64,000 bases of DNA from Psychrobacillus lasiicapitis (GTDB lineage: Bacteria > Bacillota > Bacilli > Bacillales_A > Planococcaceae). The translations under genes were made by a program, and so were the position numbers. The stretch is from positions 62,001 through 126,000 of the forward strand of contig NZ_VDGH01000005.1 of NCBI RefSeq assembly GCF_006861795.1, written 5' to 3'. Every line of letters begins with the position of its first letter. Position 1 is the stretch's first letter. Shown piece after piece: positions 43,351 through 52,223 of this stretch. The notes below the pieces were generated by a model that was given only the letters and a program-made list of their open reading frames with translations, was not told the DNA's origin and made no database searches.

Positions 43351-43396
43351 AAAAAAAGGGACTAAGTCTCTTGGACCGAAGCCCTGACCTAATCCC
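43351..43396 (-). terminator. Terminator after the right tRNA-Arg copy
   Basis: GGGATTAGGTC and GACTTAGTCCC (minus strand) pair over 11 bp with two G-T pairs, followed by TTTTTTT. It separates the tRNA from the integrase gene. Confidence 0.88.
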
Positions 43397-43436
43397 CATT
43401 CATTTACGAACCCTTATTTCCCAAGGATTCATAACC

Positions 43437-43531
<95 letters not shown>

Positions 43532-43559
43532 CACCACACAGATAGGAAAGACAAGATTT

Positions 43560-43588
43560 ATTATATAATTATATTTGAACAAAGTCAA
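43560..43588 (-). promoter_or_regulatory. SigA promoter of the right tRNA-Arg
   Basis: On the minus strand TTGACT, 17 bp, TATAAT, about 40 bp before the tRNA 5' end. Confidence 0.85.
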
Positions 43589-43691
43589 CGTTTTCTAAAA
43601 AAATTATATTATTTTTTTAATTAAACTTAAGTCAATTTCGTTCAAGGGTTTTTGCGTCATTTTCTTAGGGGTATCCCTGTGTTCAATAAAA

Positions 43692-44186
43692 TCAAAAACT
43701 GATACTTTCTAGAATCTTATGCTCCGCCGAGTAAAAGTTTACAAGCCATGTATCTTCGACTTTTTCTACAATTGCATAACTTTTCTCTTTACGCCCACGG
43801 GGCATATGTAAGCTTCCTGGATTAATATACAAAAGGCCGTTTTGTAATTCTGCAGCAAGTAAATGAGAATGTCCGAAACAAACAATCGAAGCATGCACTT
43901 CTTCGGCGCGATATTTAAGTGGCATCAGCGTTGTTTTCACTTGATGCTTATGACCATGCACCACTAATATTTTTTCGTTCCCTAGTTCAATTATTTCTTC
44001 CTCAGGAAACCCCTCATCAAAATCACAATTTCCTCGGACAATATGAACAGGTTTACTTTCAAAAGAAGAAGCAGGTAATTCACTATCACCACAATGAATT
44101 ACTGCGTCCACTTCTCTCCAATGCTCCATTACCCGTTCCATTGTCGCTATGTCACGATGCGTGTCACTCATCACTAATAACTTCAT
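43692..44186 (-). CDS. ysnB: Metallophosphoesterase YsnB (YfcE/MJ0936 type)
   Basis: A 164-aa cytosolic phosphodiesterase. The calcineurin-like metal ligands are all visible: MSDTHRD, HCGDSELP, VRGNCDFD, VVHGHKHQ and FGHSHL. Family members hydrolyse artificial phosphodiesters; the natural substrate is uncertain. It follows the RdgB homologue by 8 bp in a conserved operon with rph and racE. Confidence 0.9.
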   Translation of the reverse strand: MKLLVMSDTHRDIATMERVMEHWREVDAVIHCGDSELPASSFESKPVHIVRGNCDFDEGFPEEEIIELGNEKILVVHGHKHQVKTTLMPLKYRAEEVHASIVCFGHSHLLAAELQNGLLYINPGSLHMPRGRKEKSYAIVEKVEDTWLVNFYSAEHKILESISF

Positions 44187-44194
44187 CGGTATAT

Positions 44195-44797
44195 TTACGC
44201 TTTCCCGACTAAATTATCTAAATTAGCTGCAAGTAATTGGAGCGCATTGCCTCGATGAGAGATAGCCCCTTTTTCTTCCGCCGTTAGTTCAGCCATCATT
44301 TTGTTTTCGGAAGGAACAAAAAAGATTGGATCGTAACCAAATCCATTCGTGCCTTTTCTTTCTGAAGCAATGACTCCTTCACAAGTACCCCTTACTGTAA
44401 ATGGTTCACTTGTTGGAGAAACTACCGCAATCGCACAAACGAATCTAGCTGTTCTTTCAGATTCTTTGATGTCTTTAAGCTCTTCTAGCACTTTATCAAT
44501 ATTTGCCTCATCGCTCTTCTCTTCCCCCGCATATCTCGCAGAATAGATGCCTGGGCGTCCGTCTAGGGCGTCGATTTCAAGTCCACTGTCATCTGCTATG
44601 ACCATTGTTTGTAAACGGTTAGCGAGGGCCGTGGCTTTTAGTAATGCGTTTTCTTCAAAAGTTGTTCCCGTTTCTTCTACATCCATATCATCTGCCACGT
44701 CATGAAGTGTTAGTACCTCATATCCAAGTGGACCAAAGAGCGCTTCAAAATCTTTTGCTTTTCCTTTATTTTTCGTTGCAATAATTATTTTTTTCAT
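44195..44797 (-). CDS. ysnA: dITP/XTP pyrophosphatase (RdgB/HAM1 family)
   Basis: 200 aa. Removes non-canonical purine nucleoside triphosphates (XTP, dITP) to prevent their incorporation into DNA. Typical motifs are the N-terminal [35 protein letters not shown], and [11 protein letters not shown]. It overlaps the 3' end of rph by 4 bp (ATGA-type coupling), an arrangement conserved in Bacillus. Confidence 0.95.
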   Translation of the reverse strand: MKKIIIATKNKGKAKDFEALFGPLGYEVLTLHDVADDMDVEETGTTFEENALLKATALANRLQTMVIADDSGLEIDALDGRPGIYSARYAGEEKSDEANIDKVLEELKDIKESERTARFVCAIAVVSPTSEPFTVRGTCEGVIASERKGTNGFGYDPIFFVPSENKMMAELTAEEKGAISHRGNALQLLAANLDNLVGKA

Positions 44798-45555
44798 ACT
44801 GTTTCAGTACCTCCTTCACCAATTTTAGTTGCTAATTCGCCAAGTGCACTTTGCTGCACATCCATTAATTGTTTAATACCGATTTCACCAAAATCCAATA
44901 AGTCCATAAGTTGTTTTCTAGAGAAGGTCGCTTCTTCACCAGTACCTTGAAGTTCTACATACTCACCACTACCCGTTTGGACAATATTCATATCAACAGC
45001 GGCAGCAGAGTCTTCTTCATAATTTAAATCTAACACGACTCCAACATTTTCTATTACTCCCACGCTTGTTGCAGCTAAATATTCACGTACAGGAAAATAG
45101 GCTAGCTGCTTTTGCTCATATAATTTCCCTAGCGCAATCGTCAGTGCAACAAATGCACCTGTAATACTTGCAGTTCTTGTACCACCGTCTGCTTGAATGA
45201 CGTCACAATCGATCCAAATTGTTTTTTCCCCGATTATTTCTAAATCGACAACCGAGCGTAATGCTCGTCCTATTAGTCGTTGAATTTCCATCGTACGTCC
45301 CGTCACTTTCCCTTTAGATGATTCTCTTTGGTTACGGGATTCTGTGGCGCGTGGCAGCATGGAATACTCTGCAGTAATCCATCCTTTCCCTTGTCCCCTT
45401 AAAAACGGTGGCACACGGTCTTCAATCGTCGCATTACAAATGACTTTTGTTCGTCCAACCGTTATTAATACAGAGCCTTCCGGATGAATTAAATAATCAG
45501 TTTCTATTTTTACATCTCTTAGTTCATTTACTTTTCTTCCATCAGTTCTAATCAT
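44794..45555 (-). CDS. rph: Ribonuclease PH
   Basis: A 253-aa phosphorolytic 3'-5' exonuclease that trims tRNA 3' ends. Characteristic are [13 protein letters not shown], the [16 protein letters not shown] segment, the phosphate-binding [11 protein letters not shown] with [14 protein letters not shown], and the [19 protein letters not shown] block ([11 protein letters not shown]). It is coupled to the downstream pyrophosphatase. In B. subtilis gerM lies between racE and rph; here it is absent. Confidence 0.96.
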   Translation of the reverse strand: MIRTDGRKVNELRDVKIETDYLIHPEGSVLITVGRTKVICNATIEDRVPPFLRGQGKGWITAEYSMLPRATESRNQRESSKGKVTGRTMEIQRLIGRALRSVVDLEIIGEKTIWIDCDVIQADGGTRTASITGAFVALTIALGKLYEQKQLAYFPVREYLAATSVGVIENVGVVLDLNYEEDSAAAVDMNIVQTGSGEYVELQGTGEEATFSRKQLMDLLDFGEIGIKQLMDVQQSALGELATKIGEGGTETV

Positions 45556-45591
45556 AAATTTCTCCTTTAGTCCATTCCTTTACGCAAAAGA

Positions 45592-45629
45592 AGACCCCGT
45601 TATTTAAGTCGTCTCAAGCTAACAGGGTC
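45592..45629 (-). terminator. Terminator or attenuator between racE and rph
   Basis: On the minus strand GACCC-T-GTTA pairs with TAAC-G-GGGTC, followed by TTCTTTTG. It overlaps the racE stop codon. Confidence 0.6.
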
Positions 45630-46425
45630 ATTTGAATGAAATTGTTCGTACATCTGCATTTTGTAAATCTAACCATTTTTCCACAATTGTTTTAAAAATC
45701 GGGACCGATCCCGTTGTATAAAAAACAGGTATTTTTTTCTCCTCAATTGGATGATGCATATGATGATAATCTAAATACTCATTAACATCCTGGGCAGTTT
45801 CTTCGGCAGAGGAAAGTACTTTTACATGCGGGCCAACTGCCTCTTCAATATGCTTTTGTAGTAACGGATAATGCGTACACCCGAGAATAACTGTATCGAA
45901 TTGTTCCTTTTTTAACGGCAATAATGTCTCCATTACCATATTCCTTGCAAACTCGCCTTCATATTCATTACTTTCAACGAGTGGAACAAAGGTAGGGCAA
46001 GCAAGTGGAATAACTTTGCTAGACGTATTCAAAGCTGCTATTGCTTCTTCATACGCTCCACTTTTAATCGTACCGCTTGTACCTAGCACTACGATTTCAT
46101 TTTTCTTTGTTGCCTTAATCGCTGCCCTTGCTCCTGGAAAAATTACACCTATAACAGGAAAAGGCATTTTTTTACTCAATGAATTAAGTGCTACAGCCGT
46201 TGCCGTATTACAGGCAATAACGAGCATTTTTATATTCATTTTAGCAAGCGCAGTAGCGAGTTGCCATGTAAACTTGCGCACCTCTTCACTTGACCTTGGT
46301 CCATATGGACATCTTGCTGTGTCTCCTATATAAATAATTTCTTCATTAGGTAGATGTCGCATAATTTCTTTTGCAACTGTTAAACCACCTACTCCAGAGT
46401 CTATAACACCAATTGGGGCTTTCAC
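45628..46425 (-). CDS. racE: Glutamate racemase
   Basis: A 265-aa cytosolic cofactor-independent racemase that makes D-glutamate for peptidoglycan. Both catalytic cysteines are visible, in VIACNTATAVAL and ILGCTHYPLLQ. The N-terminal IGVIDSGVGGLTVAKEIM and the NEEIIYIGDTARCPYG segments are typical. It lies 9 bp downstream of the MarR-type gene, as in B. subtilis (ysmB-racE). Confidence 0.95.
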   Translation of the reverse strand: MKAPIGVIDSGVGGLTVAKEIMRHLPNEEIIYIGDTARCPYGPRSSEEVRKFTWQLATALAKMNIKMLVIACNTATAVALNSLSKKMPFPVIGVIFPGARAAIKATKKNEIVVLGTSGTIKSGAYEEAIAALNTSSKVIPLACPTFVPLVESNEYEGEFARNMVMETLLPLKKEQFDTVILGCTHYPLLQKHIEEAVGPHVKVLSSAEETAQDVNEYLDYHHMHHPIEEKKIPVFYTTGSVPIFKTIVEKWLDLQNADVRTISFK

Positions 46426-46434
46426 GTTAATTCC

Positions 46435-46893
46435 TCAGTTCTTTTTCATCTCTTGATGCAATTTTTCTAGTAAAATCGATAAATTTGCTACTTCTTTTTC
46501 GTTAAACTGACCAAGGATATCTTTTAAGTATTGCTGTCTTTTATCAATAACCTCTTCAATAATACGTTCACCTTCCGCAAGTAAATGTATACGCACTACA
46601 CGGCGATCTTGTTCATCTCTCACTCGTTGAACTAGTTCACTTCTTTCCATACGATCGATTAAATCAGTCGTAGTACTAAAAGCTAGATACATCTTAGTGG
46701 AAAGATCACCGATAGTCATGTCTCCAAGCTCTAGCAGCCACTGAAGGGCCACAAACTGCGGTGGTGTGATTGTATATGCATTTAAAATTTGACGGCCTCT
46801 TTGCTTAATGATTCCTGATATATGTCGAAGCTCTTTTTCTAAAAAAGCAACATCTTCTTGATTATGTTCCGTATTTCTTCTATCATCTGCCAT
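46435..46893 (-). CDS. ysmB: MarR-family transcriptional regulator (YsmB-like)
   Basis: A 152-aa dimeric winged-helix regulator. The recognition region reads MTIGDLSTKMYLAFSTTTDL, followed by a wing VRDEQDRRVVRIHLLAEGE. Long helices at both ends form the dimer interface. It is predicted to bind DNA in the cytosol; ligand and targets unknown. Synteny with racE and gerE supports the YsmB assignment. Confidence 0.88.
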   Translation of the reverse strand: MADDRRNTEHNQEDVAFLEKELRHISGIIKQRGRQILNAYTITPPQFVALQWLLELGDMTIGDLSTKMYLAFSTTTDLIDRMERSELVQRVRDEQDRRVVRIHLLAEGERIIEEVIDKRQQYLKDILGQFNEKEVANLSILLEKLHQEMKKN

Positions 46894-46970
46894 CTAATCC
46901 TTCACTCCTCAAAACAATTCTACATATTTATTATTGTGACGTGTTCTGAGGAAAATGGCAAGGATTGAGG

Positions 46971-47195
46971 TTAATTCAACGATAGTTCGCCTAGTCTTAA
47001 TAGTTCCACAATTGCTTGTGACCTTCCCGATACTCCTAGTTTTTGTATCGTATTAGAAATGTGATTTCTGACCGTCTTTTCACTAATTGATAACTGAATT
47101 GAAATTTCTTTTGTAGAATTATCTTCTACAAGTAACTGAAAAATTTGACGTTCTCTGTTCGTCAAGATTGATCGATGCTGATTGTTATCGTACAA
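46971..47195 (-). CDS. gerE: Spore coat transcription factor GerE
   Basis: 74 aa, a minimal LuxR-type helix-turn-helix protein: LTNRERQIFQLLVEDNSTKE, then ISEKTVRNHISNTIQKLGVS. Length and the absence of any receiver domain match GerE, the last regulator of mother-cell coat gene expression during sporulation. It marks the organism as a spore-former. The start is ATG; the site upstream is GGGGGC-like. Confidence 0.95.
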   Translation of the reverse strand: MYDNNQHRSILTNRERQIFQLLVEDNSTKEISIQLSISEKTVRNHISNTIQKLGVSGRSQAIVELLRLGELSLN

Positions 47196-47260
47196 TGCCT
47201 TAGCCCCCTATCCACTCTCCTTCTAACGTATGTAGCACCGGGATAGTAGGTGACGGCTAG

Positions 47261-47710
47261 TTAGCACTGTTTTTGAAAAACTTCTCGTTCTTTTTCATTC
47301 CACTTGGAAGCTTTACCTGTTTTTTTGTCAATTTGGACGACAGAACCCCTGCCAGTAAAGACAATTTCACCTTTTTCATTTTTCGCCATGTAATGTATAT
47401 CTACAGAAGAAGAACCTAGCGTATTTGCTTTTACATATATCCGGAGTTTTTCGTCGAAGAATACTTGTTTGACATAATCACATTGTAAATCCGCAACGAC
47501 TGGGATTTTTTCTCCCTTGGGATTCAACCAGTCGCTCATGAGATGGATATGTTTGAAATATTCAATTCGTGCATATTCAAAATAAGCAAACGTTACTGTA
47601 TTATTCAAATGTCCATACATATCCGTTTCTGAAAAACGTACACTTACTTCCACAAAAAAAGAAAATTCCTGTTCCCAACTCGCAACATCTTCTATGTAAT
47701 TAGCTCGCAT
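47261..47710 (-). CDS. ysmA: Acyl-CoA thioesterase, 4-hydroxybenzoyl-CoA thioesterase family (YsmA-like)
   Basis: A 149-aa hot-dog-fold thioesterase. The motif VRFSETDMYGHLNNTVTFAYF carries the catalytic aspartate and histidine (ETDMYGHLNN). The rest fits the family (EYFKHI, YVKQVFFDEKL). It is cytosolic and hydrolyses a fatty or aromatic acyl-CoA. It lies between sdhB and gerE. A FadR-like palindrome directly upstream hints at control with fatty-acid metabolism. Confidence 0.85.
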   Translation of the reverse strand: MRANYIEDVASWEQEFSFFVEVSVRFSETDMYGHLNNTVTFAYFEYARIEYFKHIHLMSDWLNPKGEKIPVVADLQCDYVKQVFFDEKLRIYVKANTLGSSSVDIHYMAKNEKGEIVFTGRGSVVQIDKKTGKASKWNEKEREVFQKQC

Positions 47711-47729
47711 AAAAACATTCCCCCATAAA

Positions 47730-47747
47730 TGAATTTTTATTCATTTA
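47730..47747. promoter_or_regulatory. FadR-like operator upstream of the thioesterase gene
   Basis: TGAATTTTTATTCATTTA matches most positions of the FadR box TGAATGANTANTCATTCA, including the TGAAT and TTCATT halves. It lies 20 bp before the ATG, where a repressor would block transcription or elongation. Confidence 0.45.
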
Positions 47748-47765
47748 TTGTAACAGAGAAAGAAA

Positions 47766-47800
47766 AAATCTGCATAGAACATTTCATTCTACGCAGATTT
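47766..47800 (-). terminator. Terminator of the sdhCAB operon
   Basis: AAATCTGCGTAGAA pairs with TTCTATGCAGATTT (one G-T pair), followed by TTTTTTCTTTCT on the minus strand. Confidence 0.9.
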
Positions 47801-47812
47801 CCACATTATATA

Positions 47813-48589
47813 TTAGTCAACCATATGGTCGCTTCCGAAGAAGTTTTTAAACATTTGAACTGTTGTATCACGGTTCAATGCAGCAATAGAAGTAGTTAAA
47901 GGAATACCTTTTGGACATGCAACAACACAGTTTTGTGCGTTACCGCAGTTTGCAAGGCCTCCATCTCCCATAATAGCATTTAAGCGTTCATCTTTGTTCA
48001 TTGAACCAGTTGGATGTGCATTAAATAAACGTACTTGTGATAGTGGGGCTGGTCCCATGAAAGATGCACCACTATTTACGTTTGGACAAGCTTCCAAACA
48101 AACACCACAAGTCATACATTTAGATAATTCATATGCCCATTGACGTTTACGTTCTGGCATACGTGGTCCTTCACCAAGATCATAAGATCCATCGATAGGA
48201 ACCCAAGCTTTAACTTTTTTCAATGAATCAAACATACGAGTTCTGTCTACTTGAAGGTCACGAACTACAGGGAATGTTTTCATTGGTGCTAGTTTAATCG
48301 GTTGAACCAATTGATCGATTAATGCAGAACAAGATTGACGTGGTTTACCATTGATAACCATCGAACAAGCTCCACACACTTCTTCTAAACAACTCATATC
48401 CCACGCTACTGGTGTAGTCGCTTTCCCGTCAGCATTGACAGGATTTCGACGAATTTCCATTAGGGCAGAAATAACGTTCATATTAGGGCGATAATTCACT
48501 TCGAATTTTTCCCAATATGGTGTTGATTCTGGAGTATCTTGACGAAAAATTTCAATTTGAACTTTTTTAGTTTCAGTTGCTGTTACCAT
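47813..48589 (-). CDS. sdhB: Succinate dehydrogenase iron-sulfur subunit
   Basis: 258 aa. It carries the three Fe-S centres that pass electrons from SdhA to the membrane subunit. The 2Fe-2S ligands are in SCLEEVCGACSMVING and CSAL; the 4Fe-4S and 3Fe-4S ligands in CMTCGVCLEACPN and NCVVACPKG. The ATG follows the sdhA stop by 2 bp, so translation is coupled. It is the last gene of sdhCAB and peripheral on the inner face of the membrane. Confidence 0.97.
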   Translation of the reverse strand: MVTATETKKVQIEIFRQDTPESTPYWEKFEVNYRPNMNVISALMEIRRNPVNADGKATTPVAWDMSCLEEVCGACSMVINGKPRQSCSALIDQLVQPIKLAPMKTFPVVRDLQVDRTRMFDSLKKVKAWVPIDGSYDLGEGPRMPERKRQWAYELSKCMTCGVCLEACPNVNSGASFMGPAPLSQVRLFNAHPTGSMNKDERLNAIMGDGGLANCGNAQNCVVACPKGIPLTTSIAALNRDTTVQMFKNFFGSDHMVD

Positions 48590-48591
48590 GA

Positions 48592-50349
48592 TTAATTTTC
48601 TCCCTTCGTAGAATAATCACGTTTACGAGGTGCAACAAGCGATACGTCAATTTCTTCATAATGAATAACTGGAGCTCCAGTTGCCGGATCAAATTTAGCC
48701 ATTGTAGTTTTCATGAACTCTTCATCATTACGCTCTGGAAATTCCGGTTTGTAATGAGCTCCACGGCTTTCATTGCGTTGAAGAGCTCCGAGTGTAATAA
48801 CACGAGCTAACACAAGCATATTCTTCAACTGGCGAGTAAATGATGCACCTTGGTTAGACCACTGTTGTGTATCATCCATATTGATATTTTCATATCGTTC
48901 AAGCAATTCTTGGATTTTTTTGTCTGTTTCTTCTAACTTGTCATTGTAACGTACTACTGTTACATTATCAGTCATCCACTCACCTAATTCTTTATGAATC
49001 AAGTAAGCATTTTCTGTACCTTTCATCGCAAGCGTCTTATCCCACTTTTCTTGCTCAAGTTTCACTTCAGCTTCAAAGATAGCATCGTCCATATCGATCG
49101 CATGAGTTTTTAATTTACTCATGTAATTAACGGCATTTGGACCAGCAACGCTTCCGCCGAATACAGCTGATAGTAGAGAGTTTGCTCCTAGACGGTTCGC
49201 ACCATGTTGAGAATAATCACATTCACCAGCAGCAAAAAGACCTGGAATATTAGTCATTTGATCTTCATCTACCCATAGTCCACCCATTGAATAGTGAACA
49301 GCAGGGAAAATCTTCATCGGAACTTTACGAGGGTCATCACCAGTGAACTTCTCATAGATTTCGATAATTCCACCTAGTTTAATGTCCAGTTCGTGTGGAT
49401 CTTTGTGTGAAAGATCCAGGTAAACCATGTTTTCCCCATTAATACCAAGTTTTTGGTTAACACATACGTCGAAAATTTCACGTGTTGCAATATCACGTGG
49501 CACTAGGTTACCGTATGCAGGATATTTTTCTTCTAGGAAGTACCAAGGTTTTCCATCTTTGTACGTCCAAATACGTCCACCCTCACCACGTGCTGATTCT
49601 GACATTAAGCGCAGTTTATCGTCACCTGGGATTGCAGTTGGGTGAATTTGAATAAATTCTCCATTTGCATAGTAAGCACCTTGTTGATAAACGATAGAAG
49701 CTGCAGAACCAGTATTGATAATAGAGTTAGTCGTTTTACCGAAAATAATTCCAGGACCACCAGTTGCCATAATAACAGCATCTCCGCGGAATGCACGAAT
49801 TTCCATTGTTTGAAGGTTTTGTGCTTTAATACCGCGACAAACCCCTTCGCTATCTTTTATAATTCCAAGGAATTCCCATCCTTCGAACTTCGTAACTAGA
49901 CCATCTACTTCAAAACGACGCACTTGCTCGTCTAAAGCATATAGTAATTGTTGACCAGTCGTTGCACCAGAGAATGCTGTGCGGTGCATTAATGTACCAC
50001 CGAAACGACGGAAATCTAATAAACCTTCTGGCGTACGGTTGAACATAACACCCATCCGGTCAAATAAGCTAATAATTCCAGGAGCAGCATCAGTCATTGC
50101 TTTTACTGGTCTCTGGTTTGCTAGGAAGTCTCCACCATATACAGTATCATCTAAGTGTACTGCAGGTGAATCCCCTTCCCCTTTTGTATTTACAGCCCCG
50201 TTAATACCGCCTTGTGCACAAACAGAGTGTGAGCGTTTTACAGGAACTAATGAAAATAGATCTACGTGCGTGCCATCTTCGGCTGCTTTCATTGTTGCCA
50301 TTAATCCAGCTAGACCACCGCCGACAACAATAAGTTTACTTTTTGCCAT
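48592..50349 (-). CDS. sdhA: Succinate dehydrogenase flavoprotein subunit
   Basis: 585 aa. It oxidises succinate to fumarate in the TCA cycle. N-terminal FAD-binding IVVGGGLAGLMATMKAAEDG, the covalent-FAD histidine region SHSVCAQGGING, catalytic region NGEFIQIHPTAIPG with SARGEGGRIW, and VHYSMGGLWVDEDQ are present. Length is typical for Bacillus (586). GGAGTGAG precedes the ATG. It lies between sdhC and sdhB. Confidence 0.97.
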   Translation of the reverse strand: MAKSKLIVVGGGLAGLMATMKAAEDGTHVDLFSLVPVKRSHSVCAQGGINGAVNTKGEGDSPAVHLDDTVYGGDFLANQRPVKAMTDAAPGIISLFDRMGVMFNRTPEGLLDFRRFGGTLMHRTAFSGATTGQQLLYALDEQVRRFEVDGLVTKFEGWEFLGIIKDSEGVCRGIKAQNLQTMEIRAFRGDAVIMATGGPGIIFGKTTNSIINTGSAASIVYQQGAYYANGEFIQIHPTAIPGDDKLRLMSESARGEGGRIWTYKDGKPWYFLEEKYPAYGNLVPRDIATREIFDVCVNQKLGINGENMVYLDLSHKDPHELDIKLGGIIEIYEKFTGDDPRKVPMKIFPAVHYSMGGLWVDEDQMTNIPGLFAAGECDYSQHGANRLGANSLLSAVFGGSVAGPNAVNYMSKLKTHAIDMDDAIFEAEVKLEQEKWDKTLAMKGTENAYLIHKELGEWMTDNVTVVRYNDKLEETDKKIQELLERYENINMDDTQQWSNQGASFTRQLKNMLVLARVITLGALQRNESRGAHYKPEFPERNDEEFMKTTMAKFDPATGAPVIHYEEIDVSLVAPRKRDYSTKGEN

Positions 50350-50397
50350 GCTATTCTCACTCCTCGATTTTATGGTAGTTGAATGTATATAAAGTTC

Positions 50398-51009
50398 TTA
50401 TACAAATGCTAAAAGAGCTTGTACACCAACTACAGATAACGCTAAGAAGATTACTAATGTTACATATGTAGCAATTCGTTGGGATTGTGGTGATTGTGTA
50501 ATTCCCCAACTAACTAAGAATGACCAAATACCGTTAGCTAAATGGAATGTTGCAGAAATAACTCCTACGATATAGAAGCCTAACATCCATGGATTTGATA
50601 AAATCTCCGCCATCATGTTAAAATTAACTTCTTTCGCACCAATCGCCGCTTGAAACCTTGTCTCAAATACATGCCATGCGATGAAAACAACAAGAAAAAT
50701 TCCCGTAATTCTTTGTAAAATAAATAAATAGTTTCGTAGCGTCCCGTATCTCTGTGGATTGTTTTTTGCGGTAAACGCAATATATATACCGTAAAAAGCA
50801 TGGAACATTAATGGTAAATAAATGATGAAAATCTCCAATAAAATAACAAACGGAAGACTTCCCATAAAACCAGATGCTTTATTAAAAGCCTCTTCTCCTC
50901 TAGTAGCAAAATGATTTACTACTAAATGCTGCGCCACAAATAATCCAACTGGAATGATTCCTAATAGAGAATGTAAGCGGCGCCAATAAAATTCGCGATC
51001 TTTCGACAA
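50398..51009 (-). CDS. sdhC: Succinate dehydrogenase cytochrome b558 subunit
   Basis: 203 aa with five membrane helices. It anchors SdhAB, binds two haems and reduces menaquinone. Axial histidines are likely in RLHSLLGIIPVG, AQHLVVNHF, MFHAFYGIYI and AWHVFETRF/FHLANGIW. I place the start at TTG 51007-51009 (MSKDREFYWRRLHSL), which matches the family N-terminus and follows GAGGGGGGTAA. The longer frame would start inside that site. It is the first gene of sdhCAB, divergent from yslB. Confidence 0.95.
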   Translation of the reverse strand: MSKDREFYWRRLHSLLGIIPVGLFVAQHLVVNHFATRGEEAFNKASGFMGSLPFVILLEIFIIYLPLMFHAFYGIYIAFTAKNNPQRYGTLRNYLFILQRITGIFLVVFIAWHVFETRFQAAIGAKEVNFNMMAEILSNPWMLGFYIVGVISATFHLANGIWSFLVSWGITQSPQSQRIATYVTLVIFLALSVVGVQALLAFV

Positions 51010-51298
51010 AACAGTTACCCCCCTCAAATTTACATTTGCTCTGCATAAAAACTATTCTAATAGAGTAGTTTTTATACGTGGTTCACATCATCATGTTACG
51101 AATTTATGACATATCTATTGTACTCTCATCATTTTAGAGCGTCAAGGCATCTTTAGACTTTTCAATAATCTTCTAAATACATTTTTGAATAATAATTCGT
51201 TTATTTTTTCACAAACTATTCCATTACCACCAAGAAATTATTTATGATAAAATAGACGAGGACAAATGATACTCACTTTTTGAAAGAAGGGTTGCTAC

Positions 51299-51712
51299 TT
51301 GAATGATAAGGAACATTCACATGTAACTTCCTTTGGATATGAATTATTAAGAGACCACGTGCTTGCTTCTATTCTCGGAAAACATGAAAAAGATATTTTA
51401 TATTGGGCTGGAAAAGATCTTGCTCGCAAGTTCCCTCTTTACTCGATGGAAGAAGCCATTACATTCTTCCAACAAGCTGGTTGGGGAACACTAGAGTTAG
51501 AGAAAACAACAAAAGATTCTGCATTTTATACCTTACATACGTTCAATTTACCTCAAAGCGGAAAAACAAGAAGCCACCGATTAGAAGCAGGCTTTTTAGC
51601 CGAGCAACAACAGAAAATCGGCGGTTATTTAACAGAATGCTACGACGAAGAACCAAATAAAAATGGAACTGTTTCCTTTCAAGTGAAATGGGATGTAAAA
51701 GTTACTAAATAA
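51299..51712 (+). CDS. yslB: YslB family protein (DUF2507)
   Basis: A 137-aa soluble protein with a V4R-like fold in known relatives. Typical stretches are GYELLRDHVLASILGKHEKD, ILYWAGKDLARKFPL and HRLEAGFLAEQQQ. It starts at TTG 51299 after GAAAGAAGG. Position between sdhC and lysC is the same as in B. subtilis. Function is not established. Confidence 0.9.
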   Translation: MNDKEHSHVTSFGYELLRDHVLASILGKHEKDILYWAGKDLARKFPLYSMEEAITFFQQAGWGTLELEKTTKDSAFYTLHTFNLPQSGKTRSHRLEAGFLAEQQQKIGGYLTECYDEEPNKNGTVSFQVKWDVKVTK

Positions 51713-51747
51713 GCATTGAATGGCTATCAAGCCATCCAATGCTTTTC
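51711..51747 (+). terminator. Terminator of yslB
   Basis: AGCATTGAATGGCT pairs with AGCCATCCAATGCT (one mismatch), followed by TTTCTTTTT. It overlaps the last stop base region. Confidence 0.88.
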
Positions 51748-51773
51748 TTTTTGGATGTGAATACATGGTTAAA

Positions 51774-51836
51774 ACTGACTGCACTTCGCTTTCTGCGGGC
51801 GAGCGACGAATCTTCTCACAAGAATCTACCGCGTTA
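51774..51836. repeat. Fragment of a GC-rich dispersed repeat
   Basis: The stretch with CTTCGCTTTCTGCGGGCGAG and ACGAATCTTCTCACAAGAATC resembles the repeat family of 10004 and 10283 (CGCTTTC-CGC-GGGC core). It has no coding capacity. Confidence 0.4.
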
Positions 51837-51888
51837 AACGCTAAAATTTTATAGTCGCTGAATAAATAATTCCTAAAAACGGCTAAAA

Positions 51889-52078
51889 GCAACTAAACTG
51901 CAGTTGAAAGCAACCATTTCTATACTGAGAGCAACCAAATTAGCACAAGGGCAACCAAAATACTGATGAAAGCAACCAATTTTTCATATAACAAGTCTAC
52001 TTAAAGTAAGGCGCTAATGATTTTGTCGTGTTCGAGACGGAGTTTGTCGCGTTCAAAGTCGGTTTTGTTTTGTTAAGC
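51889..52078. repeat. Phased short repeats with 20-21 bp period between yslB and lysC
   Basis: GCAAC occurs at 51889, 51910, 51931, 51951 and 51972, mostly as GCAACCAA, so the spacing is 21, 21, 20 and 21 bp. A second family follows: TTTTGTCGTGTTC and GTTTGTCGCGTTC with GTCG at 52025 and 52046 (21 bp), then a third TTTTGTTTTG another 21 bp on. The spacer bases differ between copies. No gene is visible in the 51713-52223 gap. Confidence 0.65.
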
Positions 52079-52175
52079 CATTTATTGATTATATTTACTG
52101 GAACGAATTTACTTAGATCAACCTAAGTTAATAGCGACTCTTTGAATCTAAGCAGACACTCCAAGCAAAGTAAAC

Positions 52176-52201
52176 AAGGGCCGTAACAATGTCACGACCC
52201 T
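52176..52201 (-). terminator. Terminator of lysC
   Basis: AGGGTCGTGAC and GTTACGGCCCT pair (two mismatches) on the minus strand, followed by TGTTTACTTT. Confidence 0.65.
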
Positions 52202-52223
52202 AAAAGCCTAGTTGCTTAATCTG

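Noticed and set aside
51889-52078. CRISPR array between yslB and lysC
   Set aside because: The motifs are only 5-13 bp, the period is 20-21 bp, and no cas gene is near.
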